A stretch of DNA of 33,638 nucleotides from a virus. Below, in pieces: positions 15,033 through 22,217 of this stretch (the first letter of the stretch is position 1; every line of letters starts with the position of its first letter). Under the pieces are notes generated by a model. That model saw only the letters and a program-made list of their open reading frames with translations. It did no database searches and was not told the DNA's origin. The position numbers and the translations under genes are program-made. The stretch is from IMG/VR virus record IMGVR_UViG_3300041583_000188, positions 1 through 33,638 of that record, one strand, 5' to 3'.

Positions 15033-17545
15033 GTCCCGCTGAGTGGCTAGCCTCGCAGTCGACTGCCGCGCCTGCAGCCGTGCCGCCGGTCGACGCGCCT
15101 GCTCGTGCTTCGCTGGCCAGTACCCGCCGCGAGACTGATCGGGCGGAAATCCTGAACGCCGAGATGCGCAAGGCCCGTGAACGGGTGATGGCGGGAGATA
15201 CAAGGGCGGCAGGCGACGTCGAAGCATTGACCCGCGAAATGCGGCGGCTCAACATCCCGATCGCGGGTGCAACAGCACCGATCGCATCAATGGCGGTTCC
15301 AGCAGTCGCGACGCCGATGCCCGTTGTCGCAGCAGCGGCCCCAGCGACTGCCGCATTATCTCCTGCCGACTGGTTGGCGTCCCAGACCCCTGCCGCTGCT
15401 GCCGTGCCCTCGGTAGACGTACAGCCAGCGACACCCGAAGTACCCTCGACTACCGTGGGCGGGCTAGTGGGCGCAGTCACTCGCGGACTGGCTCCCGTGG
15501 CGGTCGGAGCGGGTCTCGGAGCCATCGCGGGCGCTCCACTAGCTGGCGTGGGCGCGATCCCAGGGGCGATCGTCGGTGCCGGTGCTGCCACTATCGCTTC
15601 CGTACTCGGCAATCCCGTAGTCGGGGCAATCAATGGACTGCTCGGCACTCAATTCACGATGCCGACCGAAGCGATGGAACAGTTGCTCACCCGCATCGGG
15701 GTAGCGCAGCCCAAGACCGAGGCCGAACGTATTGTCCAGTCTACCTCAGCGGGGGCGGGCGTTGGTGGCGGTCTAGTCGCGGCAGGTCAAGCTATCACAC
15801 GGATCGCGGGCACCGCTTCGCCAGTGGCCGCTAGGGTCGGCGGTGTCCTAGCTGGTCAGCCCGCAGCCCAAATAACCGGTGGCGCTACGGGTGGTGCGGC
15901 GGGGCAGGCCGCACAAGAAGCTGGGGCTGGTCCAGTCGGGCAAGTGATCGCAGGCGTGGCCGGTGGAATGGTCGGCGCAGCAGCGGGCACGGCACGTACT
16001 ATCAATACCCAACTCCCGTCTGATTTAACAGCAGCGCGGGAAGCCGGGGTTCGTGTTCTGACCAGTGACGCGGTACCTCCACGGACATTCGCGCAGAAAT
16101 GGCTGCAGACGATCGGTGAACGTATTCCCGTGGTGGGCACCGGTCCCGTGAGACAGCAGCAACAGGCCGAACGCATTCAGGCGGTCAAGAATGTCGCCGA
16201 TGACTTCGGAATCGATGATCCGCAGCTGCTCTCCACCAAGGTCATGAACGATCTTGCGGCTAAGCGTGGTGCGGAGCTTTCGAAATACGTCGGCGCTCGC
16301 GCCGCAGTCGTGCAAAAGATCAGTACCGCGCAGGCGCAAGTCGGACCCGGCCAGTCGCTGATCGACGAGGCGAACGTGCTTGCCGCGAAGGCGACCGACC
16401 TTTTGGGTGACCAAGCTGCATTATCAGTCCGAGTCGCTGCACTCCGGGCGGAAGCTTCGCCTCCGCTGTCCCGGATCGCCAGCTTGGATGCCCGGATCGC
16501 GCAGAGGCAGGTGAAAATCGATGAGGCTAATACAGCTGCCGCACTGAAACGGCAGCAAGGTCAGTCGATGATCGATGGTGTGTCAAATGCGTCCGTTACT
16601 GTTACCAGGACGATGGCCGCGATCGATACCGAAATCGCCACTCTTACCGCTATGGGCACCAATCAGGTGAACCCCGCCATCGGCATCCTTCGCGACTGGA
16701 AGGCATCGATCCAGGGCAAGGATCTGGCTAATGTCGAACTCCTACGCAAGCAGCTGAGCCAGAGCTTCAAAGCCCCGGAGCTTACCGCGATTCGCGGAAT
16801 CGGCGATAAGGCAGTGTCCAACATCTACAGGCCATTGGCCGATGACATGGGCGACTTCATCCAGGCCAATGGCACCGGGCGTGACTTCACGAAGTGGCAG
16901 GTCGCCAATAAACGGCTGACCGAGATGAGTGGCGAACTCAAGATGGATTCTCTGAAATCCGTATTGTCTCGCGGCGAACTCGTTCCTGAAACCGTAAACC
17001 GTCTGTTATTCAGCTCCAAGCCCAGCGAGATCGCCCAACTATATAAGGGCTTGACCCCGCAAGGCCGCGCCAACGCAAGATCCGCGATCATTACCCGTGC
17101 CGTCAATAACTCCAACGGTATCGATAACATTAGTCCCGAGAAGTTCGCCACCCAAGTCGACAAGCTCAGCAAGTCGATCAATGTCTTTTTCACAGGCGAC
17201 GAATTGAATCGTGTCCAGGGTCTCGCTCGTGTGATCCGCCTCACCAAGCGCGGAGCGGAGGCGTCCTTACTTCCCGCCACGGGCATCCAGAATTTCTACG
17301 CTATGCTTGGAGTCAGCGTAGGCGGTGCTACAAGTGGCGCGTCGGGCGCAGTCATCGCGGGAACCGCCATGGGAACAGTCGGCGGTGCAGCGCGGATCTA
17401 CGAATCGACCGCAGTCCGTAACCTGCTTCTACGACTCCCCCGAACCCCCGCAGGCAGTGCGGAAGAACTCATGCTCACAAAACGTTTATTCACAGCCATT
17501 GACTCCCAGCAGCGCGTAGCCGCACCAGAAACCGCAGAGAAATAA
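15029..17545 (+). CDS. Ejection protein, P22 gp16-like, large
   Basis: An 838-residue protein, larger than P22 gp16 (609). The N-terminal third is Ala/Pro-rich with two copies of the motif LSPADWLASQ/MSPAEWLASQ (near 1-10 and 110-119). Long Gly/Ala-zipper stretches follow (about 145-310) that could insert into membrane during injection. The middle is coiled-coil-like (about 420-560). The last 250 residues are helical. No peptidoglycan-cleaving domain is visible. It is the largest of the three ejection proteins and starts at an ATGA overlap with the gp20-like gene. Confidence 0.8.
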   Translation: MSPAEWLASQSTAAPAAVPPVDAPARASLASTRRETDRAEILNAEMRKARERVMAGDTRAAGDVEALTREMRRLNIPIAGATAPIASMAVPAVATPMPVVAAAAPATAALSPADWLASQTPAAAAVPSVDVQPATPEVPSTTVGGLVGAVTRGLAPVAVGAGLGAIAGAPLAGVGAIPGAIVGAGAATIASVLGNPVVGAINGLLGTQFTMPTEAMEQLLTRIGVAQPKTEAERIVQSTSAGAGVGGGLVAAGQAITRIAGTASPVAARVGGVLAGQPAAQITGGATGGAAGQAAQEAGAGPVGQVIAGVAGGMVGAAAGTARTINTQLPSDLTAAREAGVRVLTSDAVPPRTFAQKWLQTIGERIPVVGTGPVRQQQQAERIQAVKNVADDFGIDDPQLLSTKVMNDLAAKRGAELSKYVGARAAVVQKISTAQAQVGPGQSLIDEANVLAAKATDLLGDQAALSVRVAALRAEASPPLSRIASLDARIAQRQVKIDEANTAAALKRQQGQSMIDGVSNASVTVTRTMAAIDTEIATLTAMGTNQVNPAIGILRDWKASIQGKDLANVELLRKQLSQSFKAPELTAIRGIGDKAVSNIYRPLADDMGDFIQANGTGRDFTKWQVANKRLTEMSGELKMDSLKSVLSRGELVPETVNRLLFSSKPSEIAQLYKGLTPQGRANARSAIITRAVNNSNGIDNISPEKFATQVDKLSKSINVFFTGDELNRVQGLARVIRLTKRGAEASLLPATGIQNFYAMLGVSVGGATSGASGAVIAGTAMGTVGGAARIYESTAVRNLLLRLPRTPAGSAEELMLTKRLFTAIDSQQRVAAPETAEK

Positions 17546-17548
17546 ATA

Positions 17549-19351
17549 ATGTCCGGAATACCAGTACAAACACCCTTCCCGATCTTTAACGACATTGACG
17601 GCCAGCCGCTAGAGGCTGGGTATATCTTTGTTGGCGTTGCTAACCTAGACCCGCAGGTCAACCCTGTAGCGGTCTTCTTTGATGAGGCGCTTACCCAACC
17701 AGCGGGGCAGCCCATTCGCACTATCGGCGGTTATGCGGTAAATTCTGGTACACCGACGAATCTTTACTCGGGCAGTAACTACAGTATCCGGGTTACGAAC
17801 AAGAATGGTTCGGTTATTTACTCGGCGCCTGTTGCTCAAAGTTATTTGACATTGACATCAGACCTAGCTGCTGCAGGCCCCGGCAAAGGTGCCAATCTGG
17901 TGGGCTTTATTCAGGCGGGCGCTGGTGCTGTTGCAACTACAGTAGATGCGAAGTTAAAAGGTATTATTAGCGTTAAGGACTTCGGGGCCATCGGTGACGG
18001 GACGACAGATGACACTGGCGCTATTGCGGCGGCACTGCTTACCGGCAGGGTGGTTAGCTTCCCAGAAGGAACATATCTAACAGGCCCCATCGTAGTAAAT
18101 ACGTTCCAGGGTCTTCGTATTTATGGATCTAGCAAATACGGAACAACCATTAAGCTAAAAAATGGCAGTAACGATCATTTAATTTCTTTTGTGACGGGCG
18201 CTGCGTCTTGTTCTATCAGAGGCATAACGCTCGACCAAAACAGCGACAACCAATCAGGCGGACACGGCGTAAGATTAGGCGGTGTCAATGGTTTGGTGAT
18301 GGATGACTTTATTATTAAAAACTGCCGTACTTATGGCATCGGGACACAAGCGGGAACTAACAAAAACGTTAAAATTACTAACTTTGAACTAGACCGAATA
18401 GGTGAGGACGGTATTGATATTAAAGATTTCAACTTTGACAATGAAAACATAATCATAGCCGATGGATCAATTCGAAATTTTGGTTACCTACAGACTCTAA
18501 AAGTGGGAATCGACATTCGTGGTCCTGCACTTGTTTCCAATATAGTTGGAATTATGCAAAACACGAATTCAAGGGGTCTACTTCGGTTGCGTAGTGCTAG
18601 TGTCCAAGGTAGGCACGGGCAAGGCTCTTTCTCAAATCTTACGGCAGACGGTACTCTCGGGACAGATTGTGTCGCCTTATGGGTCGAGCCTGGAGTAACT
18701 AACTTTGCGATTAGTAATGTTTCTATGTGCGGGGGGGCGCTGGGAGTAATTTATGGATTTGGTGGAGTTTTTAACAACTTGAGCCAATTTGACGCGGACG
18801 GGGGGCAGGACGCCTTGTCTATCTTCGCCACAGACTCGCTATTTAACAATATATCAATTGACGGATGCGTTCGTGGTGTGGATTTTGAGCCTGGAGCCAC
18901 AGGAAACACCATAAACAATCTAAGGGTGGCCAATGTAAGCGTAAACGACGCCATTCGCTTCAACGCAACGGCAGACAATAATTCAATATGTGGGGGCGTG
19001 GTTCAGGCTGGAAAAAATGTTGGCGATTCAGCTTCTGGCACAAGGATTGAAGATATCAGAAATTGGAGAACTCAAGCCAATATAACTTCTCAGACTTTCT
19101 TGGTTGACAGCACGGGGACGAAAGTATTGACCATAGCGCACGGACTTAACGTTACGCCTCTGGCCGAAGACGTTAGCTTAACAGTCGGCATTGAGCCTGG
19201 TGGCCCGACTGATTGGCGTACCATACAGATACAGATGGACGGGAACCCTTCGTCATCTTCCATATTCGCTAGGGTCGTTGTCGGAACAGCAAGCGAAACT
19301 ACTGGGGCTACGGCTGTATTGCGGGTGCAGGTCAGAGCGAAAAACTCATGA
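17549..19351 (+). CDS. Tailspike with P22-type head-binding domain and pectate-lyase-like beta-helix
   Basis: A 600-residue protein. Residues 1 to about 110 (PVQTPFPIFNDIDGQPLEAGYIFVG ... IRTIGGYAVNSGTPTNLYSG) match the N-terminal head-binding domain of P22 tailspike, which docks on the gp4/gp10 hub. From about 140 a pectate-lyase superfamily start (ISVKDFGAIGDGTTDDTGAIAAAL) leads into a right-handed beta-helix. The last 100 residues form a separate beta-rich tip (TKVLTIAHGLNVTPLAEDVSLTV). It would bind, and may cleave, a host surface polysaccharide. The base composition is more AT-rich than the ejection genes, as expected of a swapped host-range module. Confidence 0.92.
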   Translation: MSGIPVQTPFPIFNDIDGQPLEAGYIFVGVANLDPQVNPVAVFFDEALTQPAGQPIRTIGGYAVNSGTPTNLYSGSNYSIRVTNKNGSVIYSAPVAQSYLTLTSDLAAAGPGKGANLVGFIQAGAGAVATTVDAKLKGIISVKDFGAIGDGTTDDTGAIAAALLTGRVVSFPEGTYLTGPIVVNTFQGLRIYGSSKYGTTIKLKNGSNDHLISFVTGAASCSIRGITLDQNSDNQSGGHGVRLGGVNGLVMDDFIIKNCRTYGIGTQAGTNKNVKITNFELDRIGEDGIDIKDFNFDNENIIIADGSIRNFGYLQTLKVGIDIRGPALVSNIVGIMQNTNSRGLLRLRSASVQGRHGQGSFSNLTADGTLGTDCVALWVEPGVTNFAISNVSMCGGALGVIYGFGGVFNNLSQFDADGGQDALSIFATDSLFNNISIDGCVRGVDFEPGATGNTINNLRVANVSVNDAIRFNATADNNSICGGVVQAGKNVGDSASGTRIEDIRNWRTQANITSQTFLVDSTGTKVLTIAHGLNVTPLAEDVSLTVGIEPGGPTDWRTIQIQMDGNPSSSSIFARVVVGTASETTGATAVLRVQVRAKNS

Positions 19352-19401
19352 TTTTGAACAATGCTTGCGACAACTCTTACTTACTATCAATGGCTTAAAT
19401 C

Positions 19402-19704
19402 ATGGACAAAACCTCAATTGAGCACGCCCTCATCGCAGTCGTTGTGCAAGTCGCCTTTGGCCTGTGGCTCGGTGACTGGATCGCAGGCGCGGCATTGGCT
19501 TGTGTCTGGTTTGTTGCCCGCGAGCACACCCAGGCCGAGTACCGCTGGATCGCTAAGTTTGGCGGCGGCAAGCGCGCTAACCTCACTGCAATGGGATGGG
19601 CTGATAAACGCATCTGGAATATCGGGTCTGTACTTGATTTCGCCGTCCCGGTCGCGGCCTGTCTAGCTGTGTACTTTCTTAGTCCTCTATATTTGACAAT
19701 TTAA
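19402..19704 (+). CDS. Small membrane protein
   Basis: A 100-residue protein with hydrophobic helices at about 9-20 and 24-40 (including WIAGAALACVWFVA) and a third at 77-97 (LDFAVPVAACLAVYFL). Between them is a charged EHTQAEYRWIAKFGGGKRANL stretch. Similar proteins occur beside tail fibres and lysis genes in Burkholderiales phages and have no assigned role; a holin or antiholin partner is possible. It has no clear ribosome-binding site, and the 50 bp before it carry no other gene. Confidence 0.7.
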   Translation: MDKTSIEHALIAVVVQVAFGLWLGDWIAGAALACVWFVAREHTQAEYRWIAKFGGGKRANLTAMGWADKRIWNIGSVLDFAVPVAACLAVYFLSPLYLTI

Positions 19705-19716
19705 AGTAAGGAAACC

Positions 19717-20070
19717 ATGTCTACAAGTTCACAATATGCATTTACACCGCTTGGCCTAACAGTTGCTGTTAGCTCATCATCAACACCGCCAGCAGGATCT
19801 CAAGCGCCAGTGATAGCTAAGTTTGACCCACAGGCCACAGGTCAATATCGATTTGTAAACCAGGGCGCGGCTGTCGTGTTTTTGGGGCACGGGGTAAGTG
19901 CTACCGATGCACAGGCAAGCGCTGTTATTCCTATTGCAGGAACGCCATCAAGGGCTATCCCGCTGTTGCCTGGGCGCAGTGAAATACTTAGGTTTGGCAT
20001 TGATACATTTTTCAGCGCCATATCTACCACTGCAATTACTTTGTTTGTAACACCAGGCAAAGGCATTTGA
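19717..20070 (+). CDS. Small beta-rich virion-region protein
   Basis: A 117-residue Ser/Ala/Pro-rich soluble protein, mostly beta by composition (GQYRFVNQGAAVVFLGHG, SRAIPLLPGRSEILRFG). A TAAGGAAA site precedes the ATG. The layout resembles small tail or decoration proteins found near lysis genes in tailed phages, in which a C-terminal jelly-roll part is preceded by a flexible start. No firm family. It is the last gene before the holin. Confidence 0.65.
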   Translation: MSTSSQYAFTPLGLTVAVSSSSTPPAGSQAPVIAKFDPQATGQYRFVNQGAAVVFLGHGVSATDAQASAVIPIAGTPSRAIPLLPGRSEILRFGIDTFFSAISTTAITLFVTPGKGI

Positions 20071-20100
20071 TTTTCTCGTTATCAAAAAATAATTGTACTG

Positions 20101-20337
20101 ATGAAAAACGAAGCCACAACAAACGCATTAGAGGCTACAGTTGCTAGCCTTGCAAACAAGGCCACCTATACAGGCGCAGGAGTTACCATTAGTGGCGGTA
20201 TTTTGATTTCTGAGATTGCGGTTATTGTCGGTATGGTTATCGGAGTACTGGGTCTGTTGGTTAATTGGTACTATCGCGCCAAAGATGATCGACGAGCTGT
20301 AATTGAACACAAGCGACGCATGGGAGAGCGCGAATGA
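20101..20337 (+). CDS. Holin
   Basis: A 78-residue protein with an amphipathic Ala-rich N terminus and hydrophobic stretches at about 20-35 and 36-58 (ISEIAVIVGMVIGVLGLLVNWYY). A strongly charged C-terminal tail follows (RAKDDRRAVIEHKRRMGERE). This is the class II holin plan, as in the lambdoid P21-type and Phage_holin_3-like families. It permeabilises the inner membrane and frees or activates the SAR endolysin next to it. No Shine-Dalgarno is evident; the 30 bp before the ATG are very AT-rich. The stop overlaps the endolysin ATG. Confidence 0.82.
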   Translation: MKNEATTNALEATVASLANKATYTGAGVTISGGILISEIAVIVGMVIGVLGLLVNWYYRAKDDRRAVIEHKRRMGERE

Positions 20338-20834
20338 AGCACCCACGCATGTTTATTGCCGCGTTGTCGCTGAGTGCGGCAGCGTTTGGTGGGCTCGTGC
20401 TAAAGGAGGGCTACACCGACCGGGCTGTAATACCTATTCCAGGCGACCGGCCTACCGTGGGCTTCGGCAGCACGTTTGACGACAAGGGCTTGCCCGTGAA
20501 GATTGGAGACACCATTACCGCGCCCCAGGCCGTGCTGCGTTCGCTGGCCCACATCGCCAAAGACGAGAGCGCGCTGAAGCAGTGTGTGACTGCGCCATTG
20601 AACCAAGCAGAGTATGACGGCTTGGTCGAATTTTCATACCAATTCGGCACCGCCACCGCCTGCCGCTCAAGTATGGTGCGCCACATCAACGCGGGTCGGT
20701 ACGCCGAGGCGTGCGCGGCTTATCTGCGCTACCGCTTCGCCACCGGCAAAGACTGTTCCGACCCAGCCAACAGGTGCCGAGGCGTGTGGCTGCGCACCCA
20801 AGAGCGGCACCAAAAATGCATGGCGGCGCAATGA
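20334..20834 (+). CDS. SAR endolysin, GH24 lysozyme
   Basis: A 166-residue muramidase. Residues 6-23 form a weakly hydrophobic Ala/Gly/Ser/Leu segment after a basic start, typical of a signal-anchor-release sequence that exports the enzyme by Sec and keeps it tethered. The catalytic Glu is E25 (LKEGYTDRA), with D38 and T41 in GDRPTVGFGST, as in T4/P21-type lysozymes. Several Cys (QCV, ACRSS, DCSD, RCRG) could form the disulphides that hold SAR enzymes inactive. It lies between holin and Rz and overlaps both. Confidence 0.92.
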   Translation: MKHPRMFIAALSLSAAAFGGLVLKEGYTDRAVIPIPGDRPTVGFGSTFDDKGLPVKIGDTITAPQAVLRSLAHIAKDESALKQCVTAPLNQAEYDGLVEFSYQFGTATACRSSMVRHINAGRYAEACAAYLRYRFATGKDCSDPANRCRGVWLRTQERHQKCMAAQ

Positions 20835-21307
20835 TATGGACACCCCTGATCCGCCCGTTGGTTGCGCCCATAGCTATTGCCATCTCACTTGCTGGGTGTG
20901 CATGGTACGCGCACAGCAGCGGGCATCGATCCGGGATGCAAGCTACCCAAGCGAAGTGGGACTCAGAGAAAGTGCGGACGCTGGAAGCGCAGGGCGAGCA
21001 GATCCTGATTGCGCAGATCCGCGAAGGCGAGCTGACGGCTCAGATGGACAAGTTGAAAAGGACGCACCGTGAACAAACGACTCGCATTGCTGCTGCCCAT
21101 GCTGATCTTGTTGACAGCCTGCGCGACAGGCCCGACCGTCCGAGTGATGGAGGTGTGCCAGAAGCCGCCACCGCTGGAGCTGGATGTACCGGCGCGGGAC
21201 TATTTGGCCCTGATGCGAGATTTCTTGCAGGGCTCGCTGCCGATGCCGCCAGACTACAGGCTGGATTCGACTCCTGCAAAGCTGCCCTCGATTCGCTGAC
21301 GCGGTGA
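20831..21307 (+). CDS. Rz: Rz-like spanin, inner-membrane subunit
   Basis: A 158-residue protein with one N-terminal membrane helix (LIRPLVAPIAIAISLAGCAWY, about 6-26) and a periplasmic coiled-coil region (KWDSEKVRTLEAQGEQILIAQIREGELTAQMDKLKRTH). That is the plan of lambda Rz (i-spanin). It works with the outer-membrane lipoprotein Rz1 to fuse the two membranes in the last lysis step. The ATG overlaps the endolysin stop. The lipoprotein gene is nested inside it in another frame, as in lambda. Confidence 0.87.
   Translation: MIWTPLIRPLVAPIAIAISLAGCAWYAHSSGHRSGMQATQAKWDSEKVRTLEAQGEQILIAQIREGELTAQMDKLKRTHREQTTRIAAAHADLVDSLRDRPDRPSDGGVPEAATAGAGCTGAGLFGPDARFLAGLAADAARLQAGFDSCKAALDSLTR
21069..21299 (+). 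CDS. Rz1: Rz1-like spanin lipoprotein, nested in Rz
   Basis: A 76-residue lipoprotein lying wholly inside the Rz gene in a different frame. It starts at GTG and has a signal peptide ending in the lipobox LTAC (15-18), so Cys18 would be lipidated. The mature part has a PPP motif (QKPPPLELDVPARDY) and several more prolines, typical of Rz1 o-spanins. It pairs with the Rz periplasmic region. The nested arrangement is a strong sign that the call is right. Confidence 0.88.
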   Translation: MNKRLALLLPMLILLTACATGPTVRVMEVCQKPPPLELDVPARDYLALMRDFLQGSLPMPPDYRLDSTPAKLPSIR

Positions 21308-21309
21308 TA

Positions 21310-21318
21310 TGGCATAAT
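21310..21318 (+). promoter_or_regulatory. Extended -10 promoter for the structured RNA
   Basis: TGg-CATAAT, an extended -10 with a 5/6 hexamer, lies just after the Rz stop and before the long non-coding region. No good -35 is visible, which extended -10 promoters can tolerate. Start would fall near 21325. Confidence 0.5.
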
Positions 21319-21555
21319 GCGCACCAGTGGCGCATGAGTGCCATCACAAAAGCCGAAGGCGAGAAAAGTCGAAGATCGCAGGCAGCACACTTCGGTGTGT
21401 CCAGGGCGCAGCCAGAAATGGAGCAAGCGCCCGCACAGCAGCGAACGCACTGCCGGTTTTTGTGATGGTCGGCATGAGTGCTATCAAGAGGGCTCATTGT
21501 CTGGCTCGTAGCCAGGACGGGCACGTAGTGTCCGGATGGGATTCAGTGAGCCACC

Positions 21556-21635
21556 TTGATGGTCAAGCCCGTAAATAGCCTACCCGGCCCCAAGGAACGG
21601 TATCAAAGTCGGTGCAATCCGATGCTGCCATCAAC
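21556..21635 (+). repeat. RNA module, copy 1
   Basis: About 80 nt closed by UUGAUGG (21556-21562) and CCAUCAA (21628-21634). It contains AAGCCCGUAAAUAGCC, GGCCCCAAGGAACGG and AGUCGGUGCAAUCCGAUGCU, all repeated in copy 2. Its inner hairpin is GCC-UACCC-GGC. Confidence 0.85.
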
Positions 21636-21795
21636 TTTTTAGCGGAATGCACGGGCTGACGTGCGAGTGCCTGCAAAACCGTGGAGCAACGGCTTGACCG
21701 CCGCCACATGCCGGGATCAGCTCCGGCCCGCTACCCGATGGCATGACCAGCACCCGCAGCAGGGTTCACCCTCGTGGTGCTGGCTTGCCGACCTT

Positions 21796-21873
21796 TTGAT
21801 GACAAGCCCGTAAATAGCCGCAAGGCCCCAAGGAACGGTTCCGAAGTCGGTGCAATCCGATGCTGCCATCAAC
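21796..21873 (+). repeat. RNA module, copy 2
   Basis: About 78 nt closed by UUGAUG (21796-21801) and CAUCAA (21867-21872). It is nearly identical to copy 1. Differences are confined to the closing-stem edge, the hairpin loop (here GCC-GCAA-GGC, a GNRA loop) and a short UUCCG/UAUCAA segment. It ends 3 nt before the terminator stem. Confidence 0.85.
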
Positions 21874-21875
21874 CC

Positions 21876-21907
21876 AAAAGCCCGCCAGGAAACTGAGCGG
21901 GCTTTTT
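21876..21907 (+). terminator. Intrinsic terminator of the structured RNA
   Basis: Stem AAAGCCCGC-CAG / CTG-a-GCGGGCTTT with a GAAA tetraloop, followed by TTCTT. One A is bulged. The preceding A run makes it usable in both directions, which would also shield the RNA from leftward transcription. Confidence 0.9.
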
Positions 21908-21930
21908 CTTGCCTGCGGGCAAGGCGTGAT

Positions 21931-22151
21931 GTTTGGCGTAAGGTTTGAGAATTTGAGGCAATTCTCATAGTGCGGTACAGCTCTGCCATTGAGCTACACC
22001 CGCATTCTGTAACCCATTGATCTGTCACGGGTTTTTCTCTTTTTGGCCTGTTCTCCCTATGAAGAACCTACGCCGGGCCGACTGTATTGGCGTAACCCCA
22101 CTTGTCTACGCAGCATCTACACTTGCGCTGCTGGCGTAGGGTTTGGCGTAG
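21931..22151. other. Probable phage attachment site (attP) with integrase arm-type repeats
   Basis: A TTGGCGTA word occurs at 21933-21940, 22087-22094 and 22143-22150; close variants are CTGGCGTA at 22131-22138 and inverted TACGCCGG at 22069-22076. They flank a central segment (21946-22003) holding an 8-bp perfect hairpin and a tRNA 5'-half. Repeats on both sides of a tRNA-derived core, directly upstream of int, are the layout of tyrosine-recombinase attP sites. The 300 bp from 21908 to 22217 hold no gene. Confidence 0.65.
21971..22003 (-). pseudogene. tRNA-Gly-like 5' half (probable att core)
   Basis: Read leftward from 22003: GCGGGTG (acceptor strand), TA, D-stem GCTC, loop AATGGCA, GAGC. 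This is the acceptor plus D-arm of a bacterial tRNA resembling tRNA-Gly. No anticodon arm, T-arm or 3' acceptor follows, so it is not a working tRNA. Instead the next bases (TGTACCGCA) pair back on the acceptor and D-stem strand, making one long imperfect hairpin. It is best explained as the part of the attachment core shared with a host tRNA gene. Confidence 0.6.
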
Positions 22152-22217
22152 TTTTTCGCTGATCCCCTTGCTGCCGACGCTGCCCGCTGTGGGCGGTGCG
22201 AGTTCGGAGTGTAGCGA

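Larger units (their letters stand above)
21325..21907 (+). ncRNA. Putative large structured phage RNA (~580 nt), class unassigned
   Basis: The region runs from an extended -10 promoter to an intrinsic terminator and has no credible ORF. It is dense in complementary arms. Examples are 21341-21351 with 21458-21468 (11 bp, closing a ~128-nt domain), 21381-21385 with 21450-21454, 21386-21399 (CACAC-UUCG-GUGUG), and 21404-21409 with 21427-21432 enclosing CCA-GAAA-UGG. Further arms are 21501-21515, 21640-21645 with 21728-21733, 21649-21664, 21679-21692, 21710-21727, and 21747-21754 with 21776-21783. Two near-identical ~78-nt modules occur inside. Length and lysis-end position recall the phage RNAs ROOL and GOLLD, but I cannot confirm homology. 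The pairings were found by eye, without an energy calculation or covariation. Confidence 0.7.

Noticed and set aside
11488-19351. Diversity-generating retroelement, as in the Bordetella podovirus BPP-1
   Set aside because: No reverse transcriptase, no template/variable repeat pair and no C-type-lectin-like tip were seen.
21556-21873. Cobalamin-riboswitch-like string (GGTGCAATCC followed by CTGCC) in both modules
   Set aside because: Only a short part resembles the B12 box. The other conserved parts and a regulated downstream gene are missing.
21556-21873. CRISPR-like repetition
   Set aside because: There are only two copies, each ~78 nt long and about 160 nt apart, with internal structure; no array and no cas genes.
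21971-22003. Complete phage tRNA gene
   Set aside because: The anticodon arm, T-arm and 3' acceptor are absent on the strand that carries the 5' half.
21327-22028. Open frames in the non-coding stretch (21327-21578 plus; 21717-22028 minus)
   Set aside because: They lack ribosome-binding sites, have no family-like features, and cross the terminator or the tRNA-like segment. The dense base-pairing fits RNA better than protein.
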